Assembly (NCBI GenBank): GCA_949291345.1
Contig: CASEVP010000016.1
Location: 1 to 40,855 of the forward strand
DNA length: 40,855 nucleotides
Source of the DNA: an uncultured Ruminococcus sp.
GTDB taxonomy: Bacteria; Bacillota; Clostridia; Oscillospirales; Ruminococcaceae
Reading direction: 5' to 3'
Position 1 is the stretch's first letter, and each line of letters starts with the position of its first letter. The position numbers and the translations under genes are program-made. Below are positions 8,973 through 17,785 of the stretch, in pieces. The notes beneath the pieces are model-generated. The model worked only from the letters and a program-made list of their open reading frames with translations, made no database searches and was not told the origin of the DNA.

Positions 8973-9683
8973 ATGGGAATGGAAGTGACAAAAGATACTT
9001 CTGTAATTCTAGTGTGTGCAGGAAATGCTACACGGATGCAGGGAAAAAATAAGATCTTGATGCCGCTGGGAAATACAAATGTGATTGGAAATACAATGCG
9101 TGCATTTGAGGCATGTGAGCGCGTTGCAGAAATCATTGTTGTAGCACGGTGCGCTGATCATGAGGCCATTCGGGAAACAGCAGAGCTTTGTGGGATCACT
9201 AAATTTCATGCCATTATAGAAGGAGGTTCTACCAGACAGGAAAGTGTGATGTGCGGACTCAAAGCTCTGGCAAAGGCAACTACACTGATCGCTATACATG
9301 ATGGTGCGAGACCGCTTGTACAGACCAAGCATATTGATATGGTCATTCATGATGCAGAGGTGTTCGGTGGTGCTACACTGGGCGTACCGGTAAAAGATAC
9401 AATTAAAGTTGTCAATGATCATTTGATTGTTGATACCCCTTATCGTCCGCATTTATTTCTTACCCAAACGCCTCAAGTGTTTAAGAGACAATTGTATTTT
9501 GAGGCAGTAACATTTGCCAGAGAACACGGTCTAGATTTCACAGACGATTGTCAGTTGATCGAGGCGATTAATTATAAGGTATATATGACGGAAGGCGATT
9601 ATACCAATATTAAAATTACTACGCCAGAGGATATTGCGATTGCAGAAATTTTGTTAAAGCGTATAGGGGAGGAAACGAAATGA
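8973..9683 (+). CDS. ispD: 2-C-methyl-D-erythritol 4-phosphate cytidylyltransferase
   Basis: IspD transfers CMP from CTP to methylerythritol phosphate, the third step of the MEP isoprenoid route. The 236-residue product has the nucleotidyltransferase N-terminus [14 protein letters not shown] followed by a Lys pair, the GGSTRQESV motif, [28 protein letters not shown], and FTDDCQL near the C-terminus. ATG 8973 is preferred because GGAAAGGA ends 4 bases before it; the frame extends to 8946 without a site. The first motif is relaxed compared with the usual AAGxGxRMG, but all other motifs are standard. It overlaps ispF by 4 bases (ATGA), so the two are translationally coupled. Confidence 0.95.
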   Translation: MGMEVTKDTSVILVCAGNATRMQGKNKILMPLGNTNVIGNTMRAFEACERVAEIIVVARCADHEAIRETAELCGITKFHAIIEGGSTRQESVMCGLKALAKATTLIAIHDGARPLVQTKHIDMVIHDAEVFGGATLGVPVKDTIKVVNDHLIVDTPYRPHLFLTQTPQVFKRQLYFEAVTFAREHGLDFTDDCQLIEAINYKVYMTEGDYTNIKITTPEDIAIAEILLKRIGEETK

Positions 9684-10171
9684 ATATGCAGATATCGTTT
9701 CGCATTGGACATGGATATGATGTCCATCGCTTGACAGAAGGTCGAAAATTGATTTTGGGCGGCGTGAACGTTCCGTATGAAAAAGGTCTTTTGGGACATT
9801 CTGATGCCGATGTACTGCTGCATGCTGTTTCTGATGCTTTGTTGGGTGCACTGTCACTCGGCGATATTGGAAAACATTTCCCTGATACCGATCCTGCATA
9901 TGCAGGGGCAGATAGTCTGCAGTTGTTGTCGCATGTGGTAGAAAAAGTGCTGGATCATGGTTATGTCGTGGGCAATATTGACGCCACGATTTTGTGTCAG
10001 AAACCTAAGCTTGCTCCTTATATTTTAAAAATGCGGGAAAATATTGCAAGTGCTTGTCAGATTGATGTAGAACAGGTGAGTGTGAAAGCAACAACGGAAG
10101 AAAAGCTGGGGTTTACCGGCGAAGGGTTGGGAATTGCGGCACATAGCGTTTGTCTGCTGGGAAAGATCTAA
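9680..10171 (+). CDS. ispF: 2-C-methyl-D-erythritol 2,4-cyclodiphosphate synthase
   Basis: IspF cyclises CDP-methylerythritol 2-phosphate to MEcPP with release of CMP, acting as a trimer. The 163-residue length is normal. Metal ligands are D14 and H16 in GHGYDVHRL and H48 in [11 protein letters not shown]; the trimer-interface and CMP-binding motifs [24 protein letters not shown], and [23 protein letters not shown] are all present. It starts within the last codons of ispD. IspE, acting between the two, is not in this window. Confidence 0.97.
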   Translation: MNMQISFRIGHGYDVHRLTEGRKLILGGVNVPYEKGLLGHSDADVLLHAVSDALLGALSLGDIGKHFPDTDPAYAGADSLQLLSHVVEKVLDHGYVVGNIDATILCQKPKLAPYILKMRENIASACQIDVEQVSVKATTEEKLGFTGEGLGIAAHSVCLLGKI

Positions 10172-10194
10172 GGACACTTACAGCCTCTGGTTTG

Positions 10195-10235
10195 CATATA
10201 CTGAAATGGGAAAGTTTTCCCAAGGCAAGTATATG
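10195..10235 (+). repeat. Nested inverted repeat in the leader of the DUF3343 gene
   Basis: An outer perfect 8-base inverted repeat CATATACT (10195-10202) / AGTATATG (10228-10235) encloses an inner TGGGAAA/TTTCCCA (10207-10213, 10216-10222). The 3' arm touches the GGAAAGGGG ribosome site of the next gene, so folding could affect translation. No T run follows, so it is not an intrinsic terminator. It could instead be an operator. Confidence 0.45.
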
Positions 10236-10250
10236 GAAAGGGGTGAGAGA

Positions 10251-10466
10251 ATGTCTGGATGTCAAGCGTCAATGGTGTCGTATACGCAGGCAAATCGGGG
10301 GCGTCGTCTCTTGCAGAGGCGGGGAATTTTTAGCGAAATACACCGATTGGAGCGTATTGGACCGGAAGGATGCGGCTATGTGTTGGAGGCGGCTGCATCC
10401 TGCCAAACAGTGCAGGAGATTCTGGAGCGAAATGGAATAACGGCAAAAAGACTGCAAAAGGAGTGA
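10251..10466 (+). CDS. DUF3343 putative sulfur/selenium carrier-like protein
   Basis: This 71-residue protein resembles DUF3343, small proteins annotated as putative Se/S carriers and often encoded beside cysteine desulfurases in Clostridia. Seen: an N-terminal strand-helix part with MVSYTQANRGRRLLQRRG, then the family's conserved Cys in PEGCGYVLEAA (C41), then a helix and a C-terminal ERNGITAKRL segment. ATG 10251 follows GGAAAGGGG; the frame is open further upstream, overlapping ispF, but without a better site. The desulfurase starts 3 bases after its stop, which supports a role in handing on sulfane sulfur or selenium. The function is inferred from family and context only. Confidence 0.72.
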   Translation: MSGCQASMVSYTQANRGRRLLQRRGIFSEIHRLERIGPEGCGYVLEAAASCQTVQEILERNGITAKRLQKE

Positions 10467-10469
10467 TAT

Positions 10470-11651
10470 GTGGTGACGGTGAATTTTGACAACGCGGCGA
10501 CCACATATCCGAAACCGTTGGAAGTCCGGCGGGCAGTGGCAGAGGCAGTTGTACAGTATGGGAACGCTGGAAGAGGCGGTCATGCAATAGCGGCACGGAC
10601 ATCGGAAATGGTATATGACGCAAGGGAAACGGCGGCGAATTTTTTTGATGCCAAAGTGGAAAACACCATTTTTACGCTGAATTGTACGCATGCACTGAAT
10701 ATGGCGATTCAGGGTGTGTTAGAGCCGGGAGACCACGTGATTATAACTGATCTGGAGCATAATTCAGTGTATCGACCGGTAGTAGCACTGGCAAGAGCTG
10801 GGAAGATCTCCTACAGCATTGTGAAGGTTTTTTCGGAGGATGCACAGACACTGCGCCAAATTCAACAGGAAATCCGCCCGAATACCAAAGCGGTTGTCTG
10901 TACCATTGCCAGTAATGTTACGGGACAGATACTGCCCTATCGGGAAATTGCTCATCTGTGCCGAATGCATGGAATTTGTATGATAGCAGACGGTGCACAG
11001 GCATGTGGCATACTGCCTTTGTCATTGGAGAAAGACGGTATGCATATTCTATGTACAGCAGGGCATAAGGGATTGTATGGTATCACAGGTACGGGCATTC
11101 TGATGACAGATTGTACTTTTCCCATTCGACCTCTTATGCAGGGCGGAACCGGCAGTGCATCTCGCAGTCCGATGCAGCCCGAGTTTTTGCCGGATCGATT
11201 GGAATGCGGCACATTGAATGTCATTGGGGCGGCATCCGTGCGAGCCGGTATTGCTTTTGTCAAAGAAAAAACCATTCAGGGGCTTTATCACCATGAAACA
11301 CATTTGTGTGATGTGTTGTGTCGATTGCTTTCCCAGATAGATGAGGTGAAATTGTACCGAGAACCCGGAGTGAAATATGTGCCGATCGTTTCTTTTACAG
11401 TGGAGGGGGCTTCTCCGGAGGAGACAGCGGCATATCTGAACACACAGGGATTTTGCTTGCGGGCAGGGCTGCATTGTGCACCGCTGGCACATGAAAAACT
11501 GGGCACAGCAGAGGGAACTGTGCGGTTTGCACCATCGGCATTTAGTTGTGAAACGGATACGGTGCGGTTGGCAGCTTGTGTGAAAAAATATGTTAATATT
11601 CTGAAAAGTAAAAAAAATCTATTGAAAAAATCAAGCAATATGTTACAATAG
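10470..11651 (+). CDS. Cysteine desulfurase (class V aminotransferase fold)
   Basis: The 393-residue PLP enzyme should take sulfur (or selenium) from cysteine or selenocysteine, giving alanine and an enzyme persulfide. Seen: VNFDNAATTYPKP at the start, the DLEHNS substrate motif, ADGAQACG with the PLP-binding Asp, Lys200 in AGHKGLYG as the Schiff-base lysine, and the catalytic Cys336 in RAGLHCAPLAHEKLGT. It fits the 'cysteine desulfurase family protein' subgroup near SufS/CsdA. No ATG is available; it starts with GTG at 10470, after an AAAAGGAG site, or at the next GTG (10473). It is coupled to the DUF3343 gene. No suf or isc scaffold gene is nearby, so a specialised role is possible. Confidence 0.92.
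   Translation: MVTVNFDNAATTYPKPLEVRRAVAEAVVQYGNAGRGGHAIAARTSEMVYDARETAANFFDAKVENTIFTLNCTHALNMAIQGVLEPGDHVIITDLEHNSVYRPVVALARAGKISYSIVKVFSEDAQTLRQIQQEIRPNTKAVVCTIASNVTGQILPYREIAHLCRMHGICMIADGAQACGILPLSLEKDGMHILCTAGHKGLYGITGTGILMTDCTFPIRPLMQGGTGSASRSPMQPEFLPDRLECGTLNVIGAASVRAGIAFVKEKTIQGLYHHETHLCDVLCRLLSQIDEVKLYREPGVKYVPIVSFTVEGASPEETAAYLNTQGFCLRAGLHCAPLAHEKLGTAEGTVRFAPSAFSCETDTVRLAACVKKYVNILKSKKNLLKKSSNMLQ
11622..11649 (+). promoter_or_regulatory. Promoter of cdaA-cdaR inside the end of the desulfurase gene
   Basis: TTGAAA (11622-11627) and TACAAT (11644-11649), each 5/6, are separated by 16 bases, with an extended TG one base before the -10. It lies inside the last codons of the desulfurase gene. 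A small hairpin GCGGAG/CTCCGC (11666-11671, 11680-11685) follows in the leader. Confidence 0.55.
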
Positions 11652-11785
11652 TAATAGGAGCTTGTGCGGAGATGCGGTTCTCCGCTACATAGCATTTTTG
11701 GAAGAAAAGAATGGCGGAAACCGGCAGGAACGGTATGGCGCTGCGTAAAGGTAAAAATTGGAAGTGCGGAAGGTAGGCGGACACA

Positions 11786-12739
11786 ATGCACGTGGCATTT
11801 CGGGATATAATAGACATGATTTTCAGTGTAATCAAAACAGCTGAGTTGGTGGATGTACTGGATATATTGGTACTCTCTTATGTAGTTTACGTGGCAATTA
11901 AGTTGGTGCGGGAAACACGGGCAGGACAGTTGATTAAAGGAATTATCATCTTGCTGGTGGTGTATATTCTTGCGGAAGTTGTTCACATGAAGGCAATCTC
12001 TTACTTGCTTTCGGAGACACTGAATATCGGTTTGATCGCTTTGATTATTCTATTTCAACCGGAATTGCGGCGGACACTGGAAAAAGCAGGCTATACCAAA
12101 TTTGGGCTGCGCTTTGCAGGCAGTGCCGGTACAGACAGTGACACATGGAGCCGCACCATCGATGTGATTTGTGACGCATGTGTGGAATTGTCTGCGACGT
12201 CTACAGGTGCTTTAATTGTCATTGAACGGCAAACAAGACTAGGAGAACAAATTGATAACGGAACAGTGCTGGATGCAATTCCCAGTAAAGAACTATTGGG
12301 AAATATTTTTTATAATAAAACACCATTGCACGACGGTGCAGTGATTGTACGAGATGGAAAAATTTTGGCTGCGGCATGTTTTTTGCCAAAGCCACAAAAA
12401 GAGGAATTAATCAATAAGCGCCTTGGTTCTCGGCATCGGGCCGCAATTGGTATGAGTGAAAATTCTGATGCGGTTGTGATTGTAGTTTCCGAAGAGACTG
12501 GTGCGATCTCGGTTGCGGAAAATGGTGTATTGAAAAGCGGATTTACACGGGAAAATTTGCACCATTTGCTGGAAGACCGGTTGATATCTTCCAATGAAGA
12601 TACGGCGATTGTACGAGTGGCAAAGAAGATTCCGTTTATCAAGCTGCGTGGAAAGAAAAGAAAGGAGAAGGACGATGAGCATTCTGCGGAAACAACCGAA
12701 ACAACAGAAACCACAAAATCCGAATCAGACCAACCATGA
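11786..12739 (+). CDS. cdaA: Diadenylate cyclase CdaA (membrane-bound, DAC domain)
   Basis: CdaA condenses two ATP into the second messenger c-di-AMP, which controls potassium uptake and osmolyte balance in Firmicutes. The 317-residue protein has three N-terminal membrane helices (about residues 10-85) and a DisA_N domain with the catalytic DGA motif at D183-A185 and RHRAA at 216-220. The C-terminal tail beyond residue 275 is charged, Lys-rich and then Glu/Thr-rich, and longer than in Bacillus (about 273 residues). That tail is encoded over the start of cdaR, a 65-base overlap. A promoter lies at 11622-11649. Confidence 0.96.
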   Translation: MHVAFRDIIDMIFSVIKTAELVDVLDILVLSYVVYVAIKLVRETRAGQLIKGIIILLVVYILAEVVHMKAISYLLSETLNIGLIALIILFQPELRRTLEKAGYTKFGLRFAGSAGTDSDTWSRTIDVICDACVELSATSTGALIVIERQTRLGEQIDNGTVLDAIPSKELLGNIFYNKTPLHDGAVIVRDGKILAAACFLPKPQKEELINKRLGSRHRAAIGMSENSDAVVIVVSEETGAISVAENGVLKSGFTRENLHHLLEDRLISSNEDTAIVRVAKKIPFIKLRGKKRKEKDDEHSAETTETTETTKSESDQP

Positions 12740-14072
12740 TGGACCACTGCTGCATCGTCTGTATGAAAGTCGTCCAGCAATGATGGGTATTTCTGTGGTG
12801 ATTGCAATTGTACTGTGGTTTGTCATCTCTATCTCCATTTATCCTACTACACCGAGAACGATTCGTCATATTCCATTGAATGTGGAAATTGCTGGTACAA
12901 CTGCAGAAATCAATGGATTGAGCGTTATTGACTACGATGTAAAGGAAGTGACTGTACAGATTGAAGGCAATCGCTCTAAAATTGGTAATATTGAAGCGCA
13001 AGATCTGACGGCATCTGCAGTGGTAGAAAATGTGACAGGTGCTGGAACAAAGGCACTTTCGATTGAAGTAAAGGGAAATAATAATGAGCAGTTTGATGTT
13101 CGGTCAATTTCTCCTTCGACAGTCAATGTTACATTTGACATAATTGATACATATACATTTGATATCAAACCTTCTGTTCCCAATATCACTTTTGCAGATG
13201 GGTGTGTTTTAGATGAGGATAATTTTACAAGCAGTCCTTCTACGATTGATGTGACGGGACCGCAAAAACAGTTGGAACAGGTGGCATATTGTGTGGCGGA
13301 GACACAACAAAAAGAGCAGCTTAGTGCTTCTAAAATATTGACTACGAATACGTTATTGTTCTATAATGAAGCTGGTACACAAGTAGACGCTTCTGACTTT
13401 ACGTATGATGAGGCAGCATTCTCGATTGAGGTGCCTGTATTGTATCAAAAAACAATGGATATTACGTATCAGATTACCAATGCACCGGCAAATTTTGATT
13501 TAGATTCTCTGCATCTTTCTTTGTCAGAACAAAAAATTACGTTGGCTGCTCCCAATACTTCCTTGGATGAAATGGATGAATTCAATATTGGTTCGATTGC
13601 ACTGCGAGATATTGATCTGGATTATTCCCATGATTTTGTTGTAACCGTTCCGGAAAATTATCAGAATCAATCTGGATTTTCTACTGTTACCTTGCATTTG
13701 GATTCGAATGGTTTGGTGAAAAAGGATTTCGTGTTGTCCGATATTGGTGTGATCAATGCACCAGCATCCTATAATTTTGAGGTACTAACACAACAACTTA
13801 AAGTTAGCATCATTGGACCGGAATCTGTAATGGAAGAATTGGATGCAAGTGATATTACAGCTAATGTGGATTTATTAAGTTATTCTACTCAGGCTGAAGT
13901 GGTAGATGGAGATACTGTAACCTTTAATTATACGCCTACCATTTCTTGCAGTAAGTATAATACTGTGTGGGCAGTGGGTGATTATCGTGTTGCAGTGACA
14001 GGAAATCGCATCGCCTCTGAAGCATCAGTCGTAGGGAGTGAGAATATTTCTGAAAATGAATCAATGAATTGA
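12675..14072 (+). CDS. cdaR: CdaA regulatory protein CdaR (YbbR repeats)
   Basis: CdaR is the membrane-anchored regulator of CdaA, with extracytoplasmic YbbR repeats. The 465-residue product has a short, Gln/Pro-rich cytoplasmic N-terminus, one membrane helix (about residues 37-55, GISVVIAIVLWFVISISI) and about four YbbR-like beta-rich repeats, recognised by recurring patterns such as VTGPQKQLEQV and IIGPESVMEEL. ATG 12675 is preferred because AAAGGAGAAGG lies immediately upstream; the frame is open to 12594. In many Firmicutes glmM follows; here a 313-base gap and a secreted dockerin protein follow instead. Confidence 0.93.
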   Translation: MSILRKQPKQQKPQNPNQTNHDGPLLHRLYESRPAMMGISVVIAIVLWFVISISIYPTTPRTIRHIPLNVEIAGTTAEINGLSVIDYDVKEVTVQIEGNRSKIGNIEAQDLTASAVVENVTGAGTKALSIEVKGNNNEQFDVRSISPSTVNVTFDIIDTYTFDIKPSVPNITFADGCVLDEDNFTSSPSTIDVTGPQKQLEQVAYCVAETQQKEQLSASKILTTNTLLFYNEAGTQVDASDFTYDEAAFSIEVPVLYQKTMDITYQITNAPANFDLDSLHLSLSEQKITLAAPNTSLDEMDEFNIGSIALRDIDLDYSHDFVVTVPENYQNQSGFSTVTLHLDSNGLVKKDFVLSDIGVINAPASYNFEVLTQQLKVSIIGPESVMEELDASDITANVDLLSYSTQAEVVDGDTVTFNYTPTISCSKYNTVWAVGDYRVAVTGNRIASEASVVGSENISENESMN

Positions 14073-14245
14073 ACAAGTTATATAACAAATAAAAAATTAT
14101 TTTAATGGTATAACAAATTTGACTACTAGACTAAATTTATGATTTTGTCGTAGAAGAACTGAAATGTTAAAGTTTTTTGTTGCAAATGCACAAAAACAAA
14201 GATGGAATTTTATGACACAACTTGAAAGTGTTAACAAATTATACA

Positions 14246-14274
14246 TTTACTTTTTGGAGAAAGGCTGATATAAT
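14246..14274 (+). promoter_or_regulatory. Promoter candidate of the dockerin protein gene
   Basis: A perfect TATAAT (14269-14274) follows TTTACT (14246-14251, 4/6) by 17 bases. Between it and the gene lies a leader of about 105 bases with a hairpin AAACAGAA/TTCTGTTT (14314-14321, 14338-14345). The first half of the 14073-14385 gap is very AT-rich and I see no clear terminator for cdaR in it. Confidence 0.5.
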
Positions 14275-14385
14275 AAATATAGCTGAAAAATGAATGTTTC
14301 ATTTTGAAGGCATAAACAGAAATAATTTCCGCAATAATTCTGTTTGTGAAAAGGGAAACAAAACCATTGAAAAGGAGCGATACAT

Positions 14386-16917
14386 ATGACCAAAGCTTTT
14401 CACACACGAGTAAGGGCGTTATTGGTAAGTGCGGTTATGGCGGTGAGTTCTTGTGCGGTAACTTCGACCGGCAGCTTGTTTGCAAATGCAGCGGGAAAGA
14501 CCTATACGGTGAATAAGACGTTGGCATCTTCCATAAATAATCCGGAAGATGAGGAACATCCGCTGAATGAGACAGAATGTACTTTCATGCTTGCCCCTGA
14601 AGCAAATCAATATACATCTTTTACCGATACGCCTGGAAAGACACCGGCTGATTTGTTGGGAACTGGAATTAAAACATTGAAGTTCAATCTGAAGGCTGAT
14701 GATATGGTAACCGATTTTTCCTATTTCTTTGGTGCTTCAGCAGATTCGGCGCATGGATATTGGTGGGACACCAACAGCCTGACAGATGATGGAGAAGCGA
14801 TACAATGTCATCCGTATGCCAAAGAGTTTTCGGTTGTAGTCACTTTGGATTCTTGTGTAGAATTGGAAAAGGTAGATTCTAAATTCCAATTCCAAAATTG
14901 CTACGCAGCTACGATCAACGAAGAGGATCAGACTACAAAGACCATGAAGGCATCTGTTACGTTGGTTTCTATTGAAGCAAATGCAAGTGCTACAGAAGAT
15001 ACGAGTAATGGTACTAAGCCGGATTGGATTCAGGAAGTAGATCCAAATTTGCCGACAGCGACAGAAAATACTGGTGGTCTGTATTATTCTAGTGCAAATG
15101 GAACAGGTTCATATACAGACGTCTCTATAAATGGAGATATGGCGACCATTTCAACACGAAATTCATTGAAAATTGAAGATGTACAGTTTACGAAAGCAGA
15201 TGGTACGACAGAAGATTTGGTGTTGACTTGCGGTGAAAATTATAGTGAACTGTGGTATGCAAAGGAAGAAAATGGCGGCATGAGCGAAGAAGATACCATT
15301 CGTAATGCTGGTTTGCCGTTGAATAGCCATAAGTTCAAATATTCGGACTTTGGATTTGTCCCCGGTCAGACTGTATCTTCTACTGCAAAACCAGTTTCCT
15401 TGACGGTGACGCTGCAGTGTGATCAGGAATTGAGCCGATTGATGTATGGGGGCGGTTTGAATGTAGAAAACGGTAGCCCGGCTGATACAGAATCTGCGAA
15501 ACTGGAGGCAGGTGCAACAGATAATGTATATGCAGGGTACTGGTATAATGATATCGGTGCAGAGTTGCTGGATGAATGTAAACAGGCTGGTGTTAAATGG
15601 GGTGTTGATATCGGCGGTGGTACCGATCTGGTAAAACAAGCGATGGGTGACTATGTAACTGTAACATGGGATGTCCCGGAAGAAGTTATCCCTTATGCAA
15701 CAACAAAGACAACAGACAGTATTGCGTTCCAACTTTGGTATGGCGAAGACATGGATGGTAATCCAATGACTGGTGCAACGATTGTTAGTGCAGTATTGAC
15801 ATATGAAGATACTGTAACCGTTCCGTATTCGGGTACGGCATCAGTTTCTAATGCAGGTGAGGAAAATGTAGGAACTGCAATAGAAATTCCGTACGCAGAC
15901 TTTAATATGGATTATGAAGTTACTTCTGATGTGTATGCAGTACAGTTTGATATTACAACCGATGTGGATGTAAATCAAGTTGTCATTGGCGTAGGAAGTT
16001 CTGTTCTGGCAGATAAGGGCTTTGCTGATAACTGGTATCAAAGTGATGATTACCTTACACCAGGCAAGTTGATTTTGTTAAACTGGGAGCCGACAACAGC
16101 AGGCAGCCGTACGTCTCCAAATGATAATACGGCGACAATTGCTCCGTATCAAGATGCAACAGGTAAGAAAAAATATACATTTATGTGGATTGTGCCGGCA
16201 GATTTGGCAAATGTGATTATGAAATCAGATGGTACACCTTCTTCAATCAGCAATAAAATCAGTACGGAACAAGAAAGTGATAATTTGAAGATCGGTGTAT
16301 GGTATGCAGGTCTGGGTTCAACAGAAGCAGCATCTTATTCAGTAGATAATGTAGAAGTATATTATATGGCAGATGATACAAGAAATGATGATAAGATTAG
16401 AATGTTTGAAGATGAACTGAATGTAGCTGATTCGATTGAAGTACCAATCGGCGAAACCAAGACGTTGGAAGTTAATGTTGCAAACTGCTCACTGAAGATG
16501 GCAAATAGACTGATTGCAACAGCGTCACTGGACACTGATCATACCAACGTTGTAATTAAGGGTGTGAATGTTGGTGAAACGGTATTGACTCTGACGACAC
16601 CGGGTGGTCAAGTAAAGGAAGTTACAGTAATTGTAACACCGGAGCAGACTACTACAACCACTACTACTACCACTACCACAACAACTACTACAACAGAGCC
16701 GTTAAAAGCACTTTTAGGAGATGTAAACGTGGATGGTAGAGTAGATATCTCCGATGTAGTTATTTTGAATAAAGCGGTTGCTAATATGATCACGCTGAAT
16801 GAACAGCAGAGTTTGAATGCGGACTGCGATGGAAATAGTGAGATTTCTTCTAATGATAGTGCAGTGCTTCTGAAGTTCTTGGTAAGCTTAGTGAAGGTTT
16901 TGCCTTCTCAGGGTTAA
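14386..16917 (+). CDS. Secreted dockerin-domain protein with three related beta-rich modules
   Basis: This 843-residue protein has a signal peptide (about residues 1-37, with a possible SPase I site after FANAA; VSSC at about 20-23 also resembles a lipobox). The body contains three stretches that look related, near residues 60-190, 225-460 and 480-665, each with a Y/F-G-x-G strand, a GYWY or NWY turn and a xWxVPxxV...LWYG ending. A Big-like segment (about 670-750), a run of 16 Thr (755-770) and a type I dockerin (about 777-840) follow. The dockerin has two calcium loops, DVNVDGRVDISD and DCDGNSEISSND. Dockerins plug into cohesins of cellulosome or amylosome scaffolds. No catalytic domain is recognisable; a carbohydrate-binding role is a guess. 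AAAGGAG precedes the ATG. Confidence 0.9.
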   Translation: MTKAFHTRVRALLVSAVMAVSSCAVTSTGSLFANAAGKTYTVNKTLASSINNPEDEEHPLNETECTFMLAPEANQYTSFTDTPGKTPADLLGTGIKTLKFNLKADDMVTDFSYFFGASADSAHGYWWDTNSLTDDGEAIQCHPYAKEFSVVVTLDSCVELEKVDSKFQFQNCYAATINEEDQTTKTMKASVTLVSIEANASATEDTSNGTKPDWIQEVDPNLPTATENTGGLYYSSANGTGSYTDVSINGDMATISTRNSLKIEDVQFTKADGTTEDLVLTCGENYSELWYAKEENGGMSEEDTIRNAGLPLNSHKFKYSDFGFVPGQTVSSTAKPVSLTVTLQCDQELSRLMYGGGLNVENGSPADTESAKLEAGATDNVYAGYWYNDIGAELLDECKQAGVKWGVDIGGGTDLVKQAMGDYVTVTWDVPEEVIPYATTKTTDSIAFQLWYGEDMDGNPMTGATIVSAVLTYEDTVTVPYSGTASVSNAGEENVGTAIEIPYADFNMDYEVTSDVYAVQFDITTDVDVNQVVIGVGSSVLADKGFADNWYQSDDYLTPGKLILLNWEPTTAGSRTSPNDNTATIAPYQDATGKKKYTFMWIVPADLANVIMKSDGTPSSISNKISTEQESDNLKIGVWYAGLGSTEAASYSVDNVEVYYMADDTRNDDKIRMFEDELNVADSIEVPIGETKTLEVNVANCSLKMANRLIATASLDTDHTNVVIKGVNVGETVLTLTTPGGQVKEVTVIVTPEQTTTTTTTTTTTTTTTTEPLKALLGDVNVDGRVDISDVVILNKAVANMITLNEQQSLNADCDGNSEISSNDSAVLLKFLVSLVKVLPSQG

Positions 16918-16977
16918 GCGGTATAATTTCATAAGCGATTTAACACTTGTTAGTTAAACAAATAGCAATAAAATACG

Positions 16978-17014
16978 AAAAAAGTCACAGGGAAATTTTC
17001 CCTGTGACTTTTTT
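16978..17014. terminator. Bidirectional terminator between the dockerin gene and sigE
   Basis: A perfect 15-base inverted repeat AAAGTCACAGGGAAA / TTTCCCTGTGACTTT (16981-16995, 16997-17011) is flanked by A and T runs on both sides, so it can end both convergent transcripts. Confidence 0.9.
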
Positions 17015-17031
17015 ATATTCAAGTATAAAAA

Positions 17032-17766
17032 TTAAGAACGAGTAAGTGGCTGATCCAATTCTTCCAGTTTGCACCGCAGTTTGCGTATAATTTTTTTTTC
17101 CAGTCGCGAAATGTAAGATTGAGAAATGCCGATGGCATCCGCTACCTCTTTTTGGGTTCGTTCTTTTCCACCGGACAAACCGAAACGCATTTGCATAATT
17201 TCTTGTTCCCGCTGCCCAAGTTCAGAGACAGCGTAACGAAGCATTTCTCGTTCGGCTTCTGATTCAATATTTTTGCTGACAATATCTTCGTCGGTTCCAA
17301 GAATGTCTGAGAGCAGCAGTTCGTTACCATCCCAGTCGGCACTTAATGGTTCGTCAATGGAAATTTCTCCACGGGATTGGGCATTTTTGCGTAGTACCAT
17401 TAAAATTTCATTTTCAATACAACGAGAGGCATAAGTAGCAAGCTTTATTTTTTTGGAGGGGCAGAATGTTTCTACTGCTTTTATTAAACCAATGGTGCCA
17501 ATGGATATCAGATCTTCAAGTCCTAATCCGGAAGATTCAAATTTTCTGGCGATGTATACCACTAGTCGCAGATTATGTACGATTAGAGTTTCTCTGGCTT
17601 TTGAGTCACCTTGTTCTAATGCGGCAAAAACCTGCTGTTCTTCTTCTTTTGAAAGAGGAGGAGGGAGTGTATCAGCACCGTTAATATAATCGATGCGGCA
17701 GGAAATTGATAATTTTTCCCGTATCTGAGAGAATAGTGCATGAAGTTTCCAAAAAATCGGTTGCAT
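17032..17766 (-). CDS. sigE: Sporulation sigma factor sigma-E (pro-sigma-E)
   Basis: Sigma-E drives early mother-cell transcription in the sporulating cell. The 244-residue sequence follows B. subtilis SigE closely: [27 protein letters not shown] (region 2.1), [14 protein letters not shown] and [16 protein letters not shown] (regions 2.2-2.4), [19 protein letters not shown], and the region 4 helix-turn-helix [22 protein letters not shown] pro-peptide of about 26 residues is present; by alignment cleavage would fall near D26-Y27. It lies 19 bases after spoIIGA, the processing protease, in one operon. Sigma-G, often the third gene in Clostridia, is not here; the cluster ends at a strong terminator. 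Confidence 0.97.
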   Translation of the reverse strand: MQPIFWKLHALFSQIREKLSISCRIDYINGADTLPPPLSKEEEQQVFAALEQGDSKARETLIVHNLRLVVYIARKFESSGLGLEDLISIGTIGLIKAVETFCPSKKIKLATYASRCIENEILMVLRKNAQSRGEISIDEPLSADWDGNELLLSDILGTDEDIVSKNIESEAEREMLRYAVSELGQREQEIMQMRFGLSGGKERTQKEVADAIGISQSYISRLEKKIIRKLRCKLEELDQPLTRS

Positions 17767-17785
17767 GGCAAATTCCTTTCTGTTG

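Noticed and set aside
11288..11986. Minus-strand frame of 232 codons across the desulfurase end and cdaA start
   Set aside because: Runs antisense across two real genes and the promoter; no ribosome site or known motif.
16608..16793. Minus-strand frame with a long valine run
   Set aside because: It is the reverse reading of the Thr-codon repeat in the dockerin protein; no ribosome site or homology.
16945..16962. TTGTTAGTTAAACAA resembling a Rex site
   Set aside because: It lies downstream of the dockerin gene, before its terminator, and has the wrong half-site spacing.
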